From the NCBI RefSeq assembly GCF_005434945.1, contig NZ_SKCH01000015.1, positions 1-64,000 on the forward strand: a DNA stretch of 64,000 bases, in the 5' to 3' direction. The first letter of the stretch is position 1. Each line of letters begins with the position of its first letter. A program made the position numbers and the translations under genes. Positions 29,096 to 38,307 of this stretch are shown one piece after another. The notes beneath the pieces are model-generated. The model ran no database searches. It saw only the letters and a program-made list of their open reading frames with translations, and was not told where the DNA came from. The DNA is from Prescottella subtropica. Lineage in GTDB: Bacteria; Actinomycetota; Actinomycetes; Mycobacteriales; Mycobacteriaceae.

Positions 29096-30458
29096 GAAAC
29101 GAGGCGAGCACACCCAGCACCGCCACCACCGCCACAGCCCCCGTCGCGGCCAGCGCCACGGTCCGGGGCCGGGTGTCCGGCCGGGGCGGCTCCGGCGGGG
29201 CCGCGATCGTCGTCGACCGGGCCGGGTACGTGCCCGCCGCGGCAGCCTCGGCGGGAAGGTCGGCGGTCACCGCCGCGAGCGGATCGATCACACCGTGCCC
29301 GACGTACGGATTCCAGCCCTCGGCCGGCGCGTGCGCGGTCGCCTCGATCCGTGCGATCACCTGCTGCGCGGACAGCTGCGGATACCGGGCCCGCACCAGC
29401 GCCGCCGTCGCGGCGACCAGCGGCGCCGCGAAACTGGTCCCGTCGAACGACCGTGCCTCACCCTGGCCGGTGAGCCACTGCCGGGTCTGGCCGCGCCCAC
29501 CCGGGCTGAGTGAGACCATGCCGGTACCGGGGGCCGCGACATCCACCCACGGCCCACCGAGACTGAACTCCGACGGCGACCCGTCCGGGTCCACCGAGCC
29601 GACGGTGAGCACGTAGTCGTCGTACCAGGCGGGGGTCGCGATCGTCGTGACCGCATCCCACGGGTCGGCGGACGGGTGCAGCGGATCGGGCGGCGGATTC
29701 TGGGCCGCGCACCCGCCGGACCGGTAGTTGCCGGCGGCCGCCACGATCACCACGTTCTTCACCGTGGCCGCGTACTGGACGGCGGCGCCGAGTGCCTGGT
29801 CGGAGACCCCGTCCGAGGCGGGCCGGCACGCCACCTCCGAGATGTTGACGACCGTCGCGCCCAGGTCGGCGGCTCGTCGGATCGCCATCGCCATGGTCTG
29901 CGTGTTGCCGTAGCCGCTCGAGTTGGCGGAATCCGCCGGGTCGACCCGGCGCGAGACCTCGGTGAATGCGGCACTCGACTGCCGGATCGAGACGATCCGT
30001 GCGTCCGGGGCGCCGCCGGTGAACCCGGACGAGGCCACCGGCGCCGCCGCGATCAACCCGGCGACGATCGTGCCGTGCGCGTCGCAGTCGCCGACCCCGT
30101 CGCCGGTCCCGACGTAGTCGCCACCGCCGGTGAGCCCCGGCAGCCGCGGATGCGCGGCGACACCGGTGTCGATGACAGCCACCACCTGGCCCTGCCCCCG
30201 CGTCAGCGGCCACACCGACGTGAAGTCGAGGGACCGTTGCGGCAGCGGCACGTCCGACTCGTCGGCCATCGGCACGACGAGTGTGCACGCCGCCCGCTGT
30301 TCGGTCGGGGCGAGCGGTGCGGGTGCTGACGGCGGCGGCAGCCGGGACGGATCGATCGGGGGCGGGGTCACTGCGCCGGAAACCCCGAACGGGGTGGCGG
30401 CGGCGACGAGCACGGCGGCGACGGCGGCCAGAGCGGGCCGGACGAGGCGTGCGGTCAC
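29070..30458 (-). CDS. mycP4: ESX-4 mycosin serine protease MycP
   Basis: This 462-residue subtilisin-family protease is anchored beside the ESX channel. A signal peptide (residues 1-29) precedes the catalytic domain. The triad is visible as Asp97 (VIDTG), His128 (DAHGT) and Ser342 (DGTSFAAP), with the oxyanion Asn244 (AAAGN). A Pro-rich linker and a C-terminal membrane span with RRRRNM end the protein. In ESX systems the mycosin is needed for complex stability. GTG 30458 is used; GTG 30470, overlapping the eccD stop, is an alternative. Confidence 0.94.
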   Translation of the reverse strand: MTARLVRPALAAVAAVLVAAATPFGVSGAVTPPPIDPSRLPPPSAPAPLAPTEQRAACTLVVPMADESDVPLPQRSLDFTSVWPLTRGQGQVVAVIDTGVAAHPRLPGLTGGGDYVGTGDGVGDCDAHGTIVAGLIAAAPVASSGFTGGAPDARIVSIRQSSAAFTEVSRRVDPADSANSSGYGNTQTMAMAIRRAADLGATVVNISEVACRPASDGVSDQALGAAVQYAATVKNVVIVAAAGNYRSGGCAAQNPPPDPLHPSADPWDAVTTIATPAWYDDYVLTVGSVDPDGSPSEFSLGGPWVDVAAPGTGMVSLSPGGRGQTRQWLTGQGEARSFDGTSFAAPLVAATAALVRARYPQLSAQQVIARIEATAHAPAEGWNPYVGHGVIDPLAAVTADLPAEAAAAGTYPARSTTIAAPPEPPRPDTRPRTVALAATGAVAVVAVLGVLASFPLRRRRNM

Positions 30459-30466
30459 GGCGGACC

Positions 30467-31939
30467 TCACAGACCGCGGACGGCGGCGAACAGTCCCGAC
30501 GCCCAGCACGCCAGGGGGACGATCGCCGCGATCGCGGCGTAGTCCACCAGTTCGGCGGCCCGGCGCTGCACGGGGGAGAACGATCGATTCGGGGTGACGA
30601 TGCCGAGCACCAGTCCCGCGACGACGGCCACCGCCGCCACCGCGAACACGCCGAGCGCCGCCCCGGGGACGGTGACCGCGGCCCCGACACCCAGCAGCAC
30701 GAGGATCGTCGCACCCCCGGCGACCAGTGGCACCGCCTGCTGGGCGGCCGTATACGTGCGGCCGCGGAACATCAGCACCGCGGCCGACGCGACCGCGAGA
30801 GCGACTGCGGGCCAAGAGATCCCGCGATCGTTGGACGGGGCGGCGGCGGTGAGCGCGCCGATACCGGTCAGCAGCGCCGTCGCGCACACCAGGCCGGTGA
30901 GGACCCGTCGGGCCCGCTCGGCCCGCGCCTCGACGGACGCGAACGACGGCAGCGCGCTGTCGGGGCCGTCGGTGACGTCCTCGCCCGGGTCGATCGCGGT
31001 GCCCGGCGCCGGAACCGGCGGCAACGGCAGCTTCGCGACCAGCATCGCGACCCGCGGCGACGCGGCCAACCCGAGCAGTGCGGCGCACGCGAGGAGCGCA
31101 CCGATCGTGCGGGGCGTCTGCCCGGTGAGGGTGCCGCCGAGGGCGGCCACCGCCCCGAACAGGGATACCGTCGCCGCCGCGGTGAACACCGTGTGCCCGA
31201 CCCCGGACGCCCGCAGCGCCAGGACCGCGGCGGTCCCGGCCGCGACACACCCCAGCAGGAGGTGCGGTGCACCCCGATCGCCCGGCACCGCCAGCACCCC
31301 GGCCGCGAACGCGACCGGCAGTGCGGCGGCACCGAGGGTGACCGCCGCCCCGGAATCGCGGTAGACGCGTCCGACGACGACCCCCGCGACCACGAGCAGC
31401 ACCGCGACGAGCAGCGCCGCGACCGCACCGACGATCGTCGCGGCGGCCCCGTCGACCTGCAGCAGCGCGAGTGCCCCCGCGGCGGCGGCCACGACCGCCA
31501 GCGCACACCCGGTCAACCGTGCCGTCCGCGGCGTCCACGGGTGCGTGTGATCGGTGTCGGCGACCGCGACGTTGTACATGACGTCGTCGAACAGTGGCGG
31601 CGGCGGTGCCGTCGCGAGGCCGCCGAACACGAGCACCTCACCGTCGAGGACCCCGTGCTCGTGCAGGCTCAGCGCCGGGGACAACGGCGGCGTCCCGAGC
31701 CGGGACAGCACCCACCGGGCCGGTTCGGTGCATTCCTGCCCGGCGTCGAAGTCGTTGGCGTCGCTGTGTTTCCGCACCAGATCCGCGATCCCGGGCACGA
31801 GGAGCTCGACGGGCACCGACCCCGGCAGGGCCAGATCGATCTGGGTGTGCGGCGCAAGCACCGTCAACCGGACGAGATCGGATCGCTCCCGCGTCCCGCC
31901 GCTACCGGTACCGCTGTGCGTGGTGTCGACAATTGTCAC
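30467..31939 (-). CDS. eccD4: ESX-4 type VII secretion component EccD
   Basis: EccD, 490 residues, has a ubiquitin-like YukD domain at residues 15-105 (VRLTVLAPHTQIDLALPG) and then about 11 hydrophobic membrane spans. It forms the main membrane vestibule of the secretion complex. The GTG start is six bases after GGGGGG. It is co-oriented with mycP and divergent from eccC; the 187-bp gap to eccC must hold promoters for both, none clear enough to annotate. Confidence 0.93.
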   Translation of the reverse strand: MTIVDTTHSGTGSGGTRERSDLVRLTVLAPHTQIDLALPGSVPVELLVPGIADLVRKHSDANDFDAGQECTEPARWVLSRLGTPPLSPALSLHEHGVLDGEVLVFGGLATAPPPPLFDDVMYNVAVADTDHTHPWTPRTARLTGCALAVVAAAAGALALLQVDGAAATIVGAVAALLVAVLLVVAGVVVGRVYRDSGAAVTLGAAALPVAFAAGVLAVPGDRGAPHLLLGCVAAGTAAVLALRASGVGHTVFTAAATVSLFGAVAALGGTLTGQTPRTIGALLACAALLGLAASPRVAMLVAKLPLPPVPAPGTAIDPGEDVTDGPDSALPSFASVEARAERARRVLTGLVCATALLTGIGALTAAAPSNDRGISWPAVALAVASAAVLMFRGRTYTAAQQAVPLVAGGATILVLLGVGAAVTVPGAALGVFAVAAVAVVAGLVLGIVTPNRSFSPVQRRAAELVDYAAIAAIVPLACWASGLFAAVRGL

Positions 31940-32126
31940 GATGATCCCCCCGGATTCCGGCGACCGGATCCCCCATCCGTGTCGCTCGTCTCGAACTCCC
32001 GGCACTGTACCTGTTACCCGAGGTCCCCCTCCACCGTGTGCATTGTCGGCGGCGTGCGGTAGCTTCTCGTGTCGCGAGTCATGCAAGCCCGTGGGGGGCG
32101 GCTCGCAGTCTTCTGGGGGTGGAAGC

Positions 32127-35100
32127 ATGGGGACGGTGCATTTCGTGCGCCGCGCACGTCGTGAGGCGCCGCGGACGCCGGGCGGTGAGGTGAGTCTGCA
32201 GACTCCACCCGAGATCCCGCGGATCACGCCGGGCAGCCTGGTGACCAAGCTGCTGCCCGTCGTGATGGTCGCGGCGATGATCGGCATGGTCGCGTTGATG
32301 TTCACGTCCGGGATGGCGCGCAACCCGATGGCGCTGATGTTCCCGGTGATGATGCTGGTCTCGATGGTCGGCATGATGGCCGGATCGGGGCGCGGCGGTG
32401 GGGCGAAGGCCGCGGAGACGAACGCGGACCGCAAGGACTATCTGCGGTATCTCGACCAGTTGCGCCGCGACGCGATCGACACCGGACGGCAGCAGCGCCG
32501 CGCCCTCGACTGGAGCCACCCCGACCCCGACACGGTGTGGACACTCGCCGGCACCGTCCGGATGTGGGAGCGCCGCAGCACCGACGCGGACTACTGCCAC
32601 GTGCGGGTGGGGCTGGGCAGCCAGCGGCTGGCGACCCGGCTGGTGCCGCCCGAGACCGGGCCGGTCGAGGACCTCGAACCGGTGTCCGCGGTGTCGCTGC
32701 GCCGGTTCGTGCGCGCCCACTCGGTGGTCCCGGACCTGCCGACGGCGGTGTCGCTGCGCGGATTCGCGGCGCTCTCCGTCGACGGCGACCGCGACGCGGC
32801 CCGCGCGCTGCTCCGGTCCGTGCTGATCCAACTGTGCACGTTCCACGGCCCCGACCAGGTTCAGGTCGCGGTCGTGTGCGGCCCCGACACCGCGGCCGAG
32901 TGGGACTGGGTGAAGTGGCTGCCGCACACGCAGCATCCGGACGTCGTCGACGGGGTGGGCCCGGCACGCATGGTGTACGGGTCGGTTCTCGAACTGGAAA
33001 CCGCGCTGGGGCAGCAGTTCGCGATGCGGGGACGGTTCTCCCGCAGTGCACCGCCCACGGCGGGGGTGCCGCAGATCGTCGTCGTCGTGGACGGCGGCAT
33101 CCTCGACGGGGACAGCGGCGTCGTCACCGACGGCGGCCTGGATTCGGTGACCGTCGTCGACCTGAGCGGGTACTGTCCGCGACTGGCCGCCACCCGCGGG
33201 CTGCAACTGGTGACCGAGAACGGATCGCTCGGCGCCCGCAGCGGGGTCGGGGTGGAGACGTTCGCGACCGCGGACACGCTCACCGTCGCGCAGGCGCTGG
33301 CCGCGTCGAGACGGCTCGCGCCGTACCGGGTCTCGTCCGGCCCCGCCGACGTCGCCGCAGACGACGGGGTCCCGGTCGCGGCCGGCTGGACCCGCCTGCT
33401 GGGTGTCGGGGACGTCGACCGGTTCGACCCGGCCGTCGCGTGGGTACCCCGCTCCGGACGGGACCGACTGCGGGTGCCGATCGGCATCGGCGTCGACGGC
33501 AACCCCGTCGAACTCGACCTGAAGGAGGCGGCCCAGAACGGCATGGGCCCGCACGGGCTGTGCATCGGCGCCACCGGCTCCGGCAAGTCCGAATTCCTGC
33601 GCACCCTCGTCCTCGGGCTGATCGCGACGCATTCCCCGGACGCACTCAACCTCGTGCTGGTCGACTTCAAGGGCGGGGCGACGTTCCTCGGCCTCGAATC
33701 GGCGCCGCACGTCGCGGCCGTCATCACCAACCTGGCCGACGAACTCGCGATGGTCGACCGGATGAAGGACGCACTCGCCGGCGAGATGAACCGCCGGCAG
33801 GAACTCCTGCGCGCCGCCGGTAACTTCGCGAACGTCACCGACTACGAGAAGGCGCGCAGCGCCGGGGCCGACCTGGCGCCGCTGCCCGCACTGTTCGTCG
33901 TCGTCGACGAATTCTCCGAACTCCTCAGCCAGCAGCCGGAATTCGCGGAACTGTTCGTCGCGATCGGCCGCCTCGGACGGTCACTGCACATGCACCTGCT
34001 GCTCGCGAGTCAGCGCCTCGAGGAGGGCAAGCTCCGCGGCCTGGACTCCCACCTGTCGTACCGGATCGGGTTGAAGACGTTCTCGGCCAACGAATCCCGC
34101 ACCGTCCTCGGCGTCCCCGACGCCTACCATCTGCCGGCGTCGCCGGGGGCCGGCTACCTCAAGTGCGACTCCGCGGAGATCGTCCGGTTCCAGGCGTCGT
34201 ACGTGTCCGGCCCCTACGAACCCGAACGCACCCGACGTACCGTCGCCGAGACCGCCGGTGACACCGACCTCCGTCTGTTGCCGTTCACCGCGGCCCCCGT
34301 CGCGCTGCCCGCGGCCCCGCCGGCGGTGCTGCCGGTCGACCCGGAACCCGACCCGGAACCGGCAGCGGACGTCGACCCTGATCCGCGGTCGCTGCTCGAG
34401 GTGCTCGTCGGCCGGATCCGCGGGCGCGGTCCGGCCGCCCACGAGGTGTGGCTGCCGCCGCTCGACATCGCCCCGACACTGGAAGAGATCCTGCCGCCGG
34501 TACCGGAACCTGCGGCGGGAGCCACTCTGCGAGCGCCGATCGGCGTGATCGACCGGCCCTACGACCAGCGCCGGGACCTGCTCGTCGTCGACCTGGCCGG
34601 GGCCACCGGCAACGTCGCGATCGTCGGTGGACCGCAGTCCGGCAAATCGACGCTGCTGCGCACCCTGATCCTGGCGACCGCCGCGACCCACACGCCGCGG
34701 CAGGCCCAGTTCTACTGCCTCGACTTCGGTGGCGGCACCCTCGCCGGACTGTCCGGGCTGCCACACGTGGGCTCGGTCGCGAACCGACTCGACGTCGACC
34801 TGGTGCGGCGCACCGTCGCCGAGATGACGGCCCTGGTCCGGCGGCGTGAACGCCGCTTCCGGGAACTCGGCGTCGAATCGATGGCGCAGTTCCGGAGCCT
34901 GCGGGCGAGCAGTGCCGCCGAACCGGGTGCCTCGGAGGTCGCCGAGGACCCGTTCGGGGACGTGTTCCTCGTCGTCGACGGCTGGCCGAGCATCCGGTCG
35001 GACTTCGAGGCCCTCGAAGCCCAGATCGGCGCGCTCGCCGGACAGGGTCTGTCGTTCGGGGTGCACGTCGTGGTCACGGCGCCGCGCTGGGCCGACATCC

Positions 35101-36128
35101 GGCCCGCACTCAAGGATCAGCTCGGCACCAGAATCGAACTGCGCCTGGGTGATCCGACCGACTCGGACGTGGGGCGGGCGAAGGCGATGCTGGTCCCGGC
35201 CGGGCGACCGGGACGCGGCATCACCCGCGACGGCCTGCACCTGCAGATCGCGCTGCCGCGACTGGACGGGCAGGCCCGCACCACGGACCTCGGGGCCGGG
35301 GTGCTGGACGCGGTCACCCGGATCGGCGGACGGTCCGCGGGCCCGGCGGCGCCGCGGGTACGGATGCTGCCCGACCGGGTGCCGCGCGAGGACCTGCTCG
35401 CCGCCGCACCACCACGCGAGACGACGACCGGCCCGTGCCTGACCGTCCCGATCGGACTCGACGAGGCGGAACTGGCCCCGGTGTCCCTCGATTTCGCGGA
35501 CCAGCCGCATTTCCTGGTGTTCGGTGACGGCGCGTGCGGCAAGACCACCCTGCTGCGCGGCATCTGCCTCGGCATCATGGAGACGAACACGTCGAAGCAG
35601 GCGAAGATCATCGTCGGCGACTACCGGCGCACCATGCTCGGTGCCGTCGAAGGCGACCACCTCGCCGGATATGCGGCGTCGGCGACGACCCTGTCGACGA
35701 TGATGACCGATCTGGCGGGGATCCTCGCGAGCCGCATGCCCGGACCCGACACCACCCAGCAGCAGTTGCGGGAGCGGTCGTGGTGGTCCGGACCGGAGAT
35801 CTACGTCGTCGTCGACGACTACGACCTGGTCGCGACGTCGAACGGTAACCCGCTCACCCCGCTGCTCGACTACCTCGCGCACGCCAAGGACCTCGGACTG
35901 CACCTGATCATCGCCCGCCGCTCAGGCGGTGCGTCACGGGCACTGTACGAACCGGTGATCGCGCGCCTGCGCGATCTGGTGCCGGCCGGCCTCGTCATGA
36001 GCGGCAGCCGCGACGAGGGCAACCTCGTCGGCACGGTCCGCCCGTCCGAGATGCCGCCCGGGCGGGGAACATTCGTGACGAGGAACGGCACGTCGCTGGT
36101 GCAGACGGCCTGGCTGCCGCCGCTGTGA
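32127..36128 (+). CDS. eccC4: ESX-4 FtsK/SpoIIIE-type motor ATPase EccC (single chain)
   Basis: This 1333-residue ATPase drives secretion. Two N-terminal membrane spans (about 38-60 and 66-86) are followed by three FtsK/SpoIIIE domains. Walker A motifs are GATGSGKS at 481-488, GGPQSGKS at 834-841 and GDGACGKT at 1133-1140. The first domain has a Walker B VVVDEF at 591-596. EccCa and EccCb are fused, as in other ESX-4 loci. All three P-loops look intact. It begins with ATG after GGGGGTGGAAGC and overlaps the next gene by four bases. Confidence 0.96.
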   Translation: MGTVHFVRRARREAPRTPGGEVSLQTPPEIPRITPGSLVTKLLPVVMVAAMIGMVALMFTSGMARNPMALMFPVMMLVSMVGMMAGSGRGGGAKAAETNADRKDYLRYLDQLRRDAIDTGRQQRRALDWSHPDPDTVWTLAGTVRMWERRSTDADYCHVRVGLGSQRLATRLVPPETGPVEDLEPVSAVSLRRFVRAHSVVPDLPTAVSLRGFAALSVDGDRDAARALLRSVLIQLCTFHGPDQVQVAVVCGPDTAAEWDWVKWLPHTQHPDVVDGVGPARMVYGSVLELETALGQQFAMRGRFSRSAPPTAGVPQIVVVVDGGILDGDSGVVTDGGLDSVTVVDLSGYCPRLAATRGLQLVTENGSLGARSGVGVETFATADTLTVAQALAASRRLAPYRVSSGPADVAADDGVPVAAGWTRLLGVGDVDRFDPAVAWVPRSGRDRLRVPIGIGVDGNPVELDLKEAAQNGMGPHGLCIGATGSGKSEFLRTLVLGLIATHSPDALNLVLVDFKGGATFLGLESAPHVAAVITNLADELAMVDRMKDALAGEMNRRQELLRAAGNFANVTDYEKARSAGADLAPLPALFVVVDEFSELLSQQPEFAELFVAIGRLGRSLHMHLLLASQRLEEGKLRGLDSHLSYRIGLKTFSANESRTVLGVPDAYHLPASPGAGYLKCDSAEIVRFQASYVSGPYEPERTRRTVAETAGDTDLRLLPFTAAPVALPAAPPAVLPVDPEPDPEPAADVDPDPRSLLEVLVGRIRGRGPAAHEVWLPPLDIAPTLEEILPPVPEPAAGATLRAPIGVIDRPYDQRRDLLVVDLAGATGNVAIVGGPQSGKSTLLRTLILATAATHTPRQAQFYCLDFGGGTLAGLSGLPHVGSVANRLDVDLVRRTVAEMTALVRRRERRFRELGVESMAQFRSLRASSAAEPGASEVAEDPFGDVFLVVDGWPSIRSDFEALEAQIGALAGQGLSFGVHVVVTAPRWADIRPALKDQLGTRIELRLGDPTDSDVGRAKAMLVPAGRPGRGITRDGLHLQIALPRLDGQARTTDLGAGVLDAVTRIGGRSAGPAAPRVRMLPDRVPREDLLAAAPPRETTTGPCLTVPIGLDEAELAPVSLDFADQPHFLVFGDGACGKTTLLRGICLGIMETNTSKQAKIIVGDYRRTMLGAVEGDHLAGYAASATTLSTMMTDLAGILASRMPGPDTTQQQLRERSWWSGPEIYVVVDDYDLVATSNGNPLTPLLDYLAHAKDLGLHLIIARRSGGASRALYEPVIARLRDLVPAGLVMSGSRDEGNLVGTVRPSEMPPGRGTFVTRNGTSLVQTAWLPPL

Positions 36129-37381
36129 CCCGTGTGTACCTCGGTGCCGGCGCGGTCTGGGTGGCCGGGCCGACGGGAGTGGTGCGGGTCCCGGATCCGG
36201 CGGTCCGGGACTGCCTGGACGGCATCGACGACGCGTCCACCGGGGATCTGCTCGCCGCGGTCCTGCACCGCACACTCGGGCAGGCGCTCGGCGGAACCGG
36301 ATTCGTGCCCGAGTTGACGGTGCTGCACCCGTCGCACTGGGGTGCGCCGCGCCGCGGAGTGCTCGAGGCGGCCGCCCGGCACTGCACCCAGCACGTGACC
36401 TCGACCCCGGTCGCGCTCGCGGCGCCGCCGCCGGCACCGGGCGCCTGCCGGGTGATCCTCGAATGCCGCGAACTGTCGACCACCGCGACCCTCGTCGAGG
36501 ACGGCGGCGAGCACGGCCCGCGCCTGCTCGCGTGCGAACTCGCCTCGGACGTCGGCGCTCTCGACCTGCGCGACGACCCGGCCACGGTGCCCACCCTCGC
36601 GGAGCTGGTCCGGGCGGTCGCGGGAGATCGGCGGTTCGACGTCGTCGTCGCCGGTGAGGTCGACGACGGCACACTCGGGATCCTCACCGGTGCACTCGGT
36701 TCCACGATCGTCACCGTGCCCCCGCCGGCGCTCCTGGCGCCGACCCGGCCGCGGACGCTGCCGGTGGAGCGCCCGGCGCCGTGGACCGACCCGGTGCCCC
36801 GTCCGGCACCCCGGACGACCCGCCGTGTCCTGCTCGCCGCGGTCACGGCCGGGGCCGTCGTGGCGGGCGGTGCGGGTGTGGCCGCCGTCGTCTCGTTCCG
36901 GGAGCCGGCCGGGCCTTCGAGCGCGCCGGTCACGGCCGGGCAGGCCGCGGACCCGCTGCGGAACTTCACGGTCGGCGGCGCGAGCGTCACGCTGCCGCCG
37001 CCGTGGGAGGTGCAACAGTCCACCGGGAACCGTCTCGACCTCGTTCCGCGGGGTGCGGCGGGCCGCCGCATCACCGTGGTCGCCACCGACGTGGACGACG
37101 GCACCGACCGGGACACGGTGGCCGCGGCCCTGGAGCGGAAGATCGCCGAACGCGGTCCGGACGGGCCGTTCGGCGACTTCGATCCGGCGGCGGACGTCGG
37201 CGGCCGACCGGGCGTCACGTACGTCGAATCGCCACAGGACGATTCGCGGGTGCGCTGGCACGTGCTCGTCGAGGACGGGGTGCAGGTGAGCGTCGGCTGC
37301 CAGTACACCGGGGACGGGTGGGAGCTGCTCGCCGGTGACTGCGCGCAGGCGGTGCGCAGCATCGCCGTCACCCCGACATGA
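36125..37381 (+). CDS. Type VII secretion-associated membrane protein (Rv3446c-like)
   Basis: This 418-residue protein has an N-terminal domain of about 200 residues with actin-like features (GAVWVAGPTGVVRVP, LTVLHPSHWGAPRRGVLEAAA), a Pro-rich linker and one membrane span at 235-257. A compact periplasmic domain ends in two cysteines (VGCQYTG, GDCAQAV). Its place between eccC and esxU matches the conserved ESX-4-associated protein of mycobacteria. The GTG start overlaps the eccC stop. Its role is unknown, though invariable linkage suggests an accessory part of the machine. Confidence 0.8.
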   Translation: MTRVYLGAGAVWVAGPTGVVRVPDPAVRDCLDGIDDASTGDLLAAVLHRTLGQALGGTGFVPELTVLHPSHWGAPRRGVLEAAARHCTQHVTSTPVALAAPPPAPGACRVILECRELSTTATLVEDGGEHGPRLLACELASDVGALDLRDDPATVPTLAELVRAVAGDRRFDVVVAGEVDDGTLGILTGALGSTIVTVPPPALLAPTRPRTLPVERPAPWTDPVPRPAPRTTRRVLLAAVTAGAVVAGGAGVAAVVSFREPAGPSSAPVTAGQAADPLRNFTVGGASVTLPPPWEVQQSTGNRLDLVPRGAAGRRITVVATDVDDGTDRDTVAAALERKIAERGPDGPFGDFDPAADVGGRPGVTYVESPQDDSRVRWHVLVEDGVQVSVGCQYTGDGWELLAGDCAQAVRSIAVTPT

Positions 37382-37521
37382 GCGGCGGAAAAGAAATTTC
37401 GGAACGGACGGAACCGAATCGGCCGGTGGCCGCGTCCAACCACATGTAGGCGCGAACCGACCGAGACGACTCCCCGGGGGGGATCGATGGGACGGACGCA
37501 GAGGACACCGAAGGAGTCGAA

Positions 37522-37836
37522 GTGAGCGATCAGATGAGGACCACCGTCGAAACGATGGACGCCACCGCGCGTCGTGTCGGTGACGTGCGAACCGAGATCC
37601 AGGGTCTGCTGAGCACCCTCAAGGGTGAGGTGGACGGGATCCGCGGCGGCTGGGAGGGTTCCGCCGCGCTCGCGTTCCAGAGCCTCATGGAGCGGTGGGA
37701 TGCCAATGCCGTCAAGTTGAACCAGGCCCTCGAGGCGATCGGCGAGAACATCAGGTCGAACAGCGTCTCGTTCGACGGGGCGCAGCAGGATCACACGAGT
37801 TCGCTGAACAACGTGGCGAGCAGCCTGAACGTCTGA
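37522..37836 (+). CDS. esxU: WXG100 protein EsxU-like
   Basis: This 104-residue helical hairpin protein has Trp44-Glu45-Gly46 in the turn (GGWEGSAA) and pairs with the next gene product. It has no YxxxD/E signal: the usual place carries FDGAQQD with Phe rather than Tyr. GTG start after AAGGAGTCGAA. It lies 140 bp after the associated membrane protein and 38 bp before esxT, matching the M. tuberculosis esxU-esxT order. Confidence 0.9.
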   Translation: MSDQMRTTVETMDATARRVGDVRTEIQGLLSTLKGEVDGIRGGWEGSAALAFQSLMERWDANAVKLNQALEAIGENIRSNSVSFDGAQQDHTSSLNNVASSLNV

Positions 37837-37874
37837 GTCACCCGAACCGCACCACCGCACACACAGGAGCAGTC

Positions 37875-38159
37875 ATGACCATGCGTTACTCGTTCGGGCA
37901 GATCGAAGCGCTCAAGCTTCGGATCGATTCCATCCAGGCCCAGATGAACGGCAAGCTCGACGACCTGAAGACGCACATCGCGCCGATGGTCGGCGAGTGG
38001 GAGGGGTCGGCGTCGGAGGCCTACCAGGCACAGCAGGCCAAGTGGGATGCCGCCGCGCTCGAACTCAACCAGATCCTCGACGCGGTCGGCCGGGTCGTCG
38101 GCCAGGGCAACGCCGACATGCAGCAGGTGAACACCGCCGCCGCCAACAGCTGGGCGTAA
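37875..38159 (+). CDS. esxT: WXG100 protein EsxT-like
   Basis: This 94-residue WXG100 protein has Trp42-Glu43-Gly44 (VGEWEGSASEAY), flanked by helices rich in Gln and Ala. It probably forms a heterodimer with the upstream EsxU and is exported by ESX-4. ACAGGAGC precedes the ATG. No tyrosine-based C-terminal secretion motif is seen. A 15-bp terminator follows. Confidence 0.9.
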   Translation: MTMRYSFGQIEALKLRIDSIQAQMNGKLDDLKTHIAPMVGEWEGSASEAYQAQQAKWDAAALELNQILDAVGRVVGQGNADMQQVNTAAANSWA

Positions 38160-38176
38160 CCGCCGCGACCCGAGAC

Positions 38177-38213
38177 CGTGTGCCCCGACGGGGGAGAGCC
38201 GTCGGGGCACACG
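38177..38213 (+). terminator. Terminator after esxT
   Basis: A perfect 15-bp stem: CGTGTGCCCCGACGG (38177-38191) and CCGTCGGGGCACACG (38199-38213), with a seven-nt loop. It closes the ESX-4 transcript. Confidence 0.75.
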
Positions 38214-38229
38214 TCTGTCCGGGAACCGA

Positions 38230-38258
38230 TTGCCGACCGGTCGCGGCGGGCGGATACT
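38230..38258 (+). promoter_or_regulatory. Candidate rocD promoter
   Basis: TTGCCG (38230-38235) and GATACT (38253-38258), spacing 17 bp, lie between the ESX-4 terminator and the aminotransferase gene and would give a leader of about 40 nt. Confidence 0.5.
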
Positions 38259-38307
38259 GACGGGACCGAATGGCATGGCGTGCAGCGCCGAACCGGGAGG
38301 TGACCGC

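Noticed and set aside
31554-32126. Upstream extension of eccC
   Set aside because: The extra frame overlaps eccD antisense. The ATG at 32127 with GGGGGTGG gives the standard EccC N-terminus.
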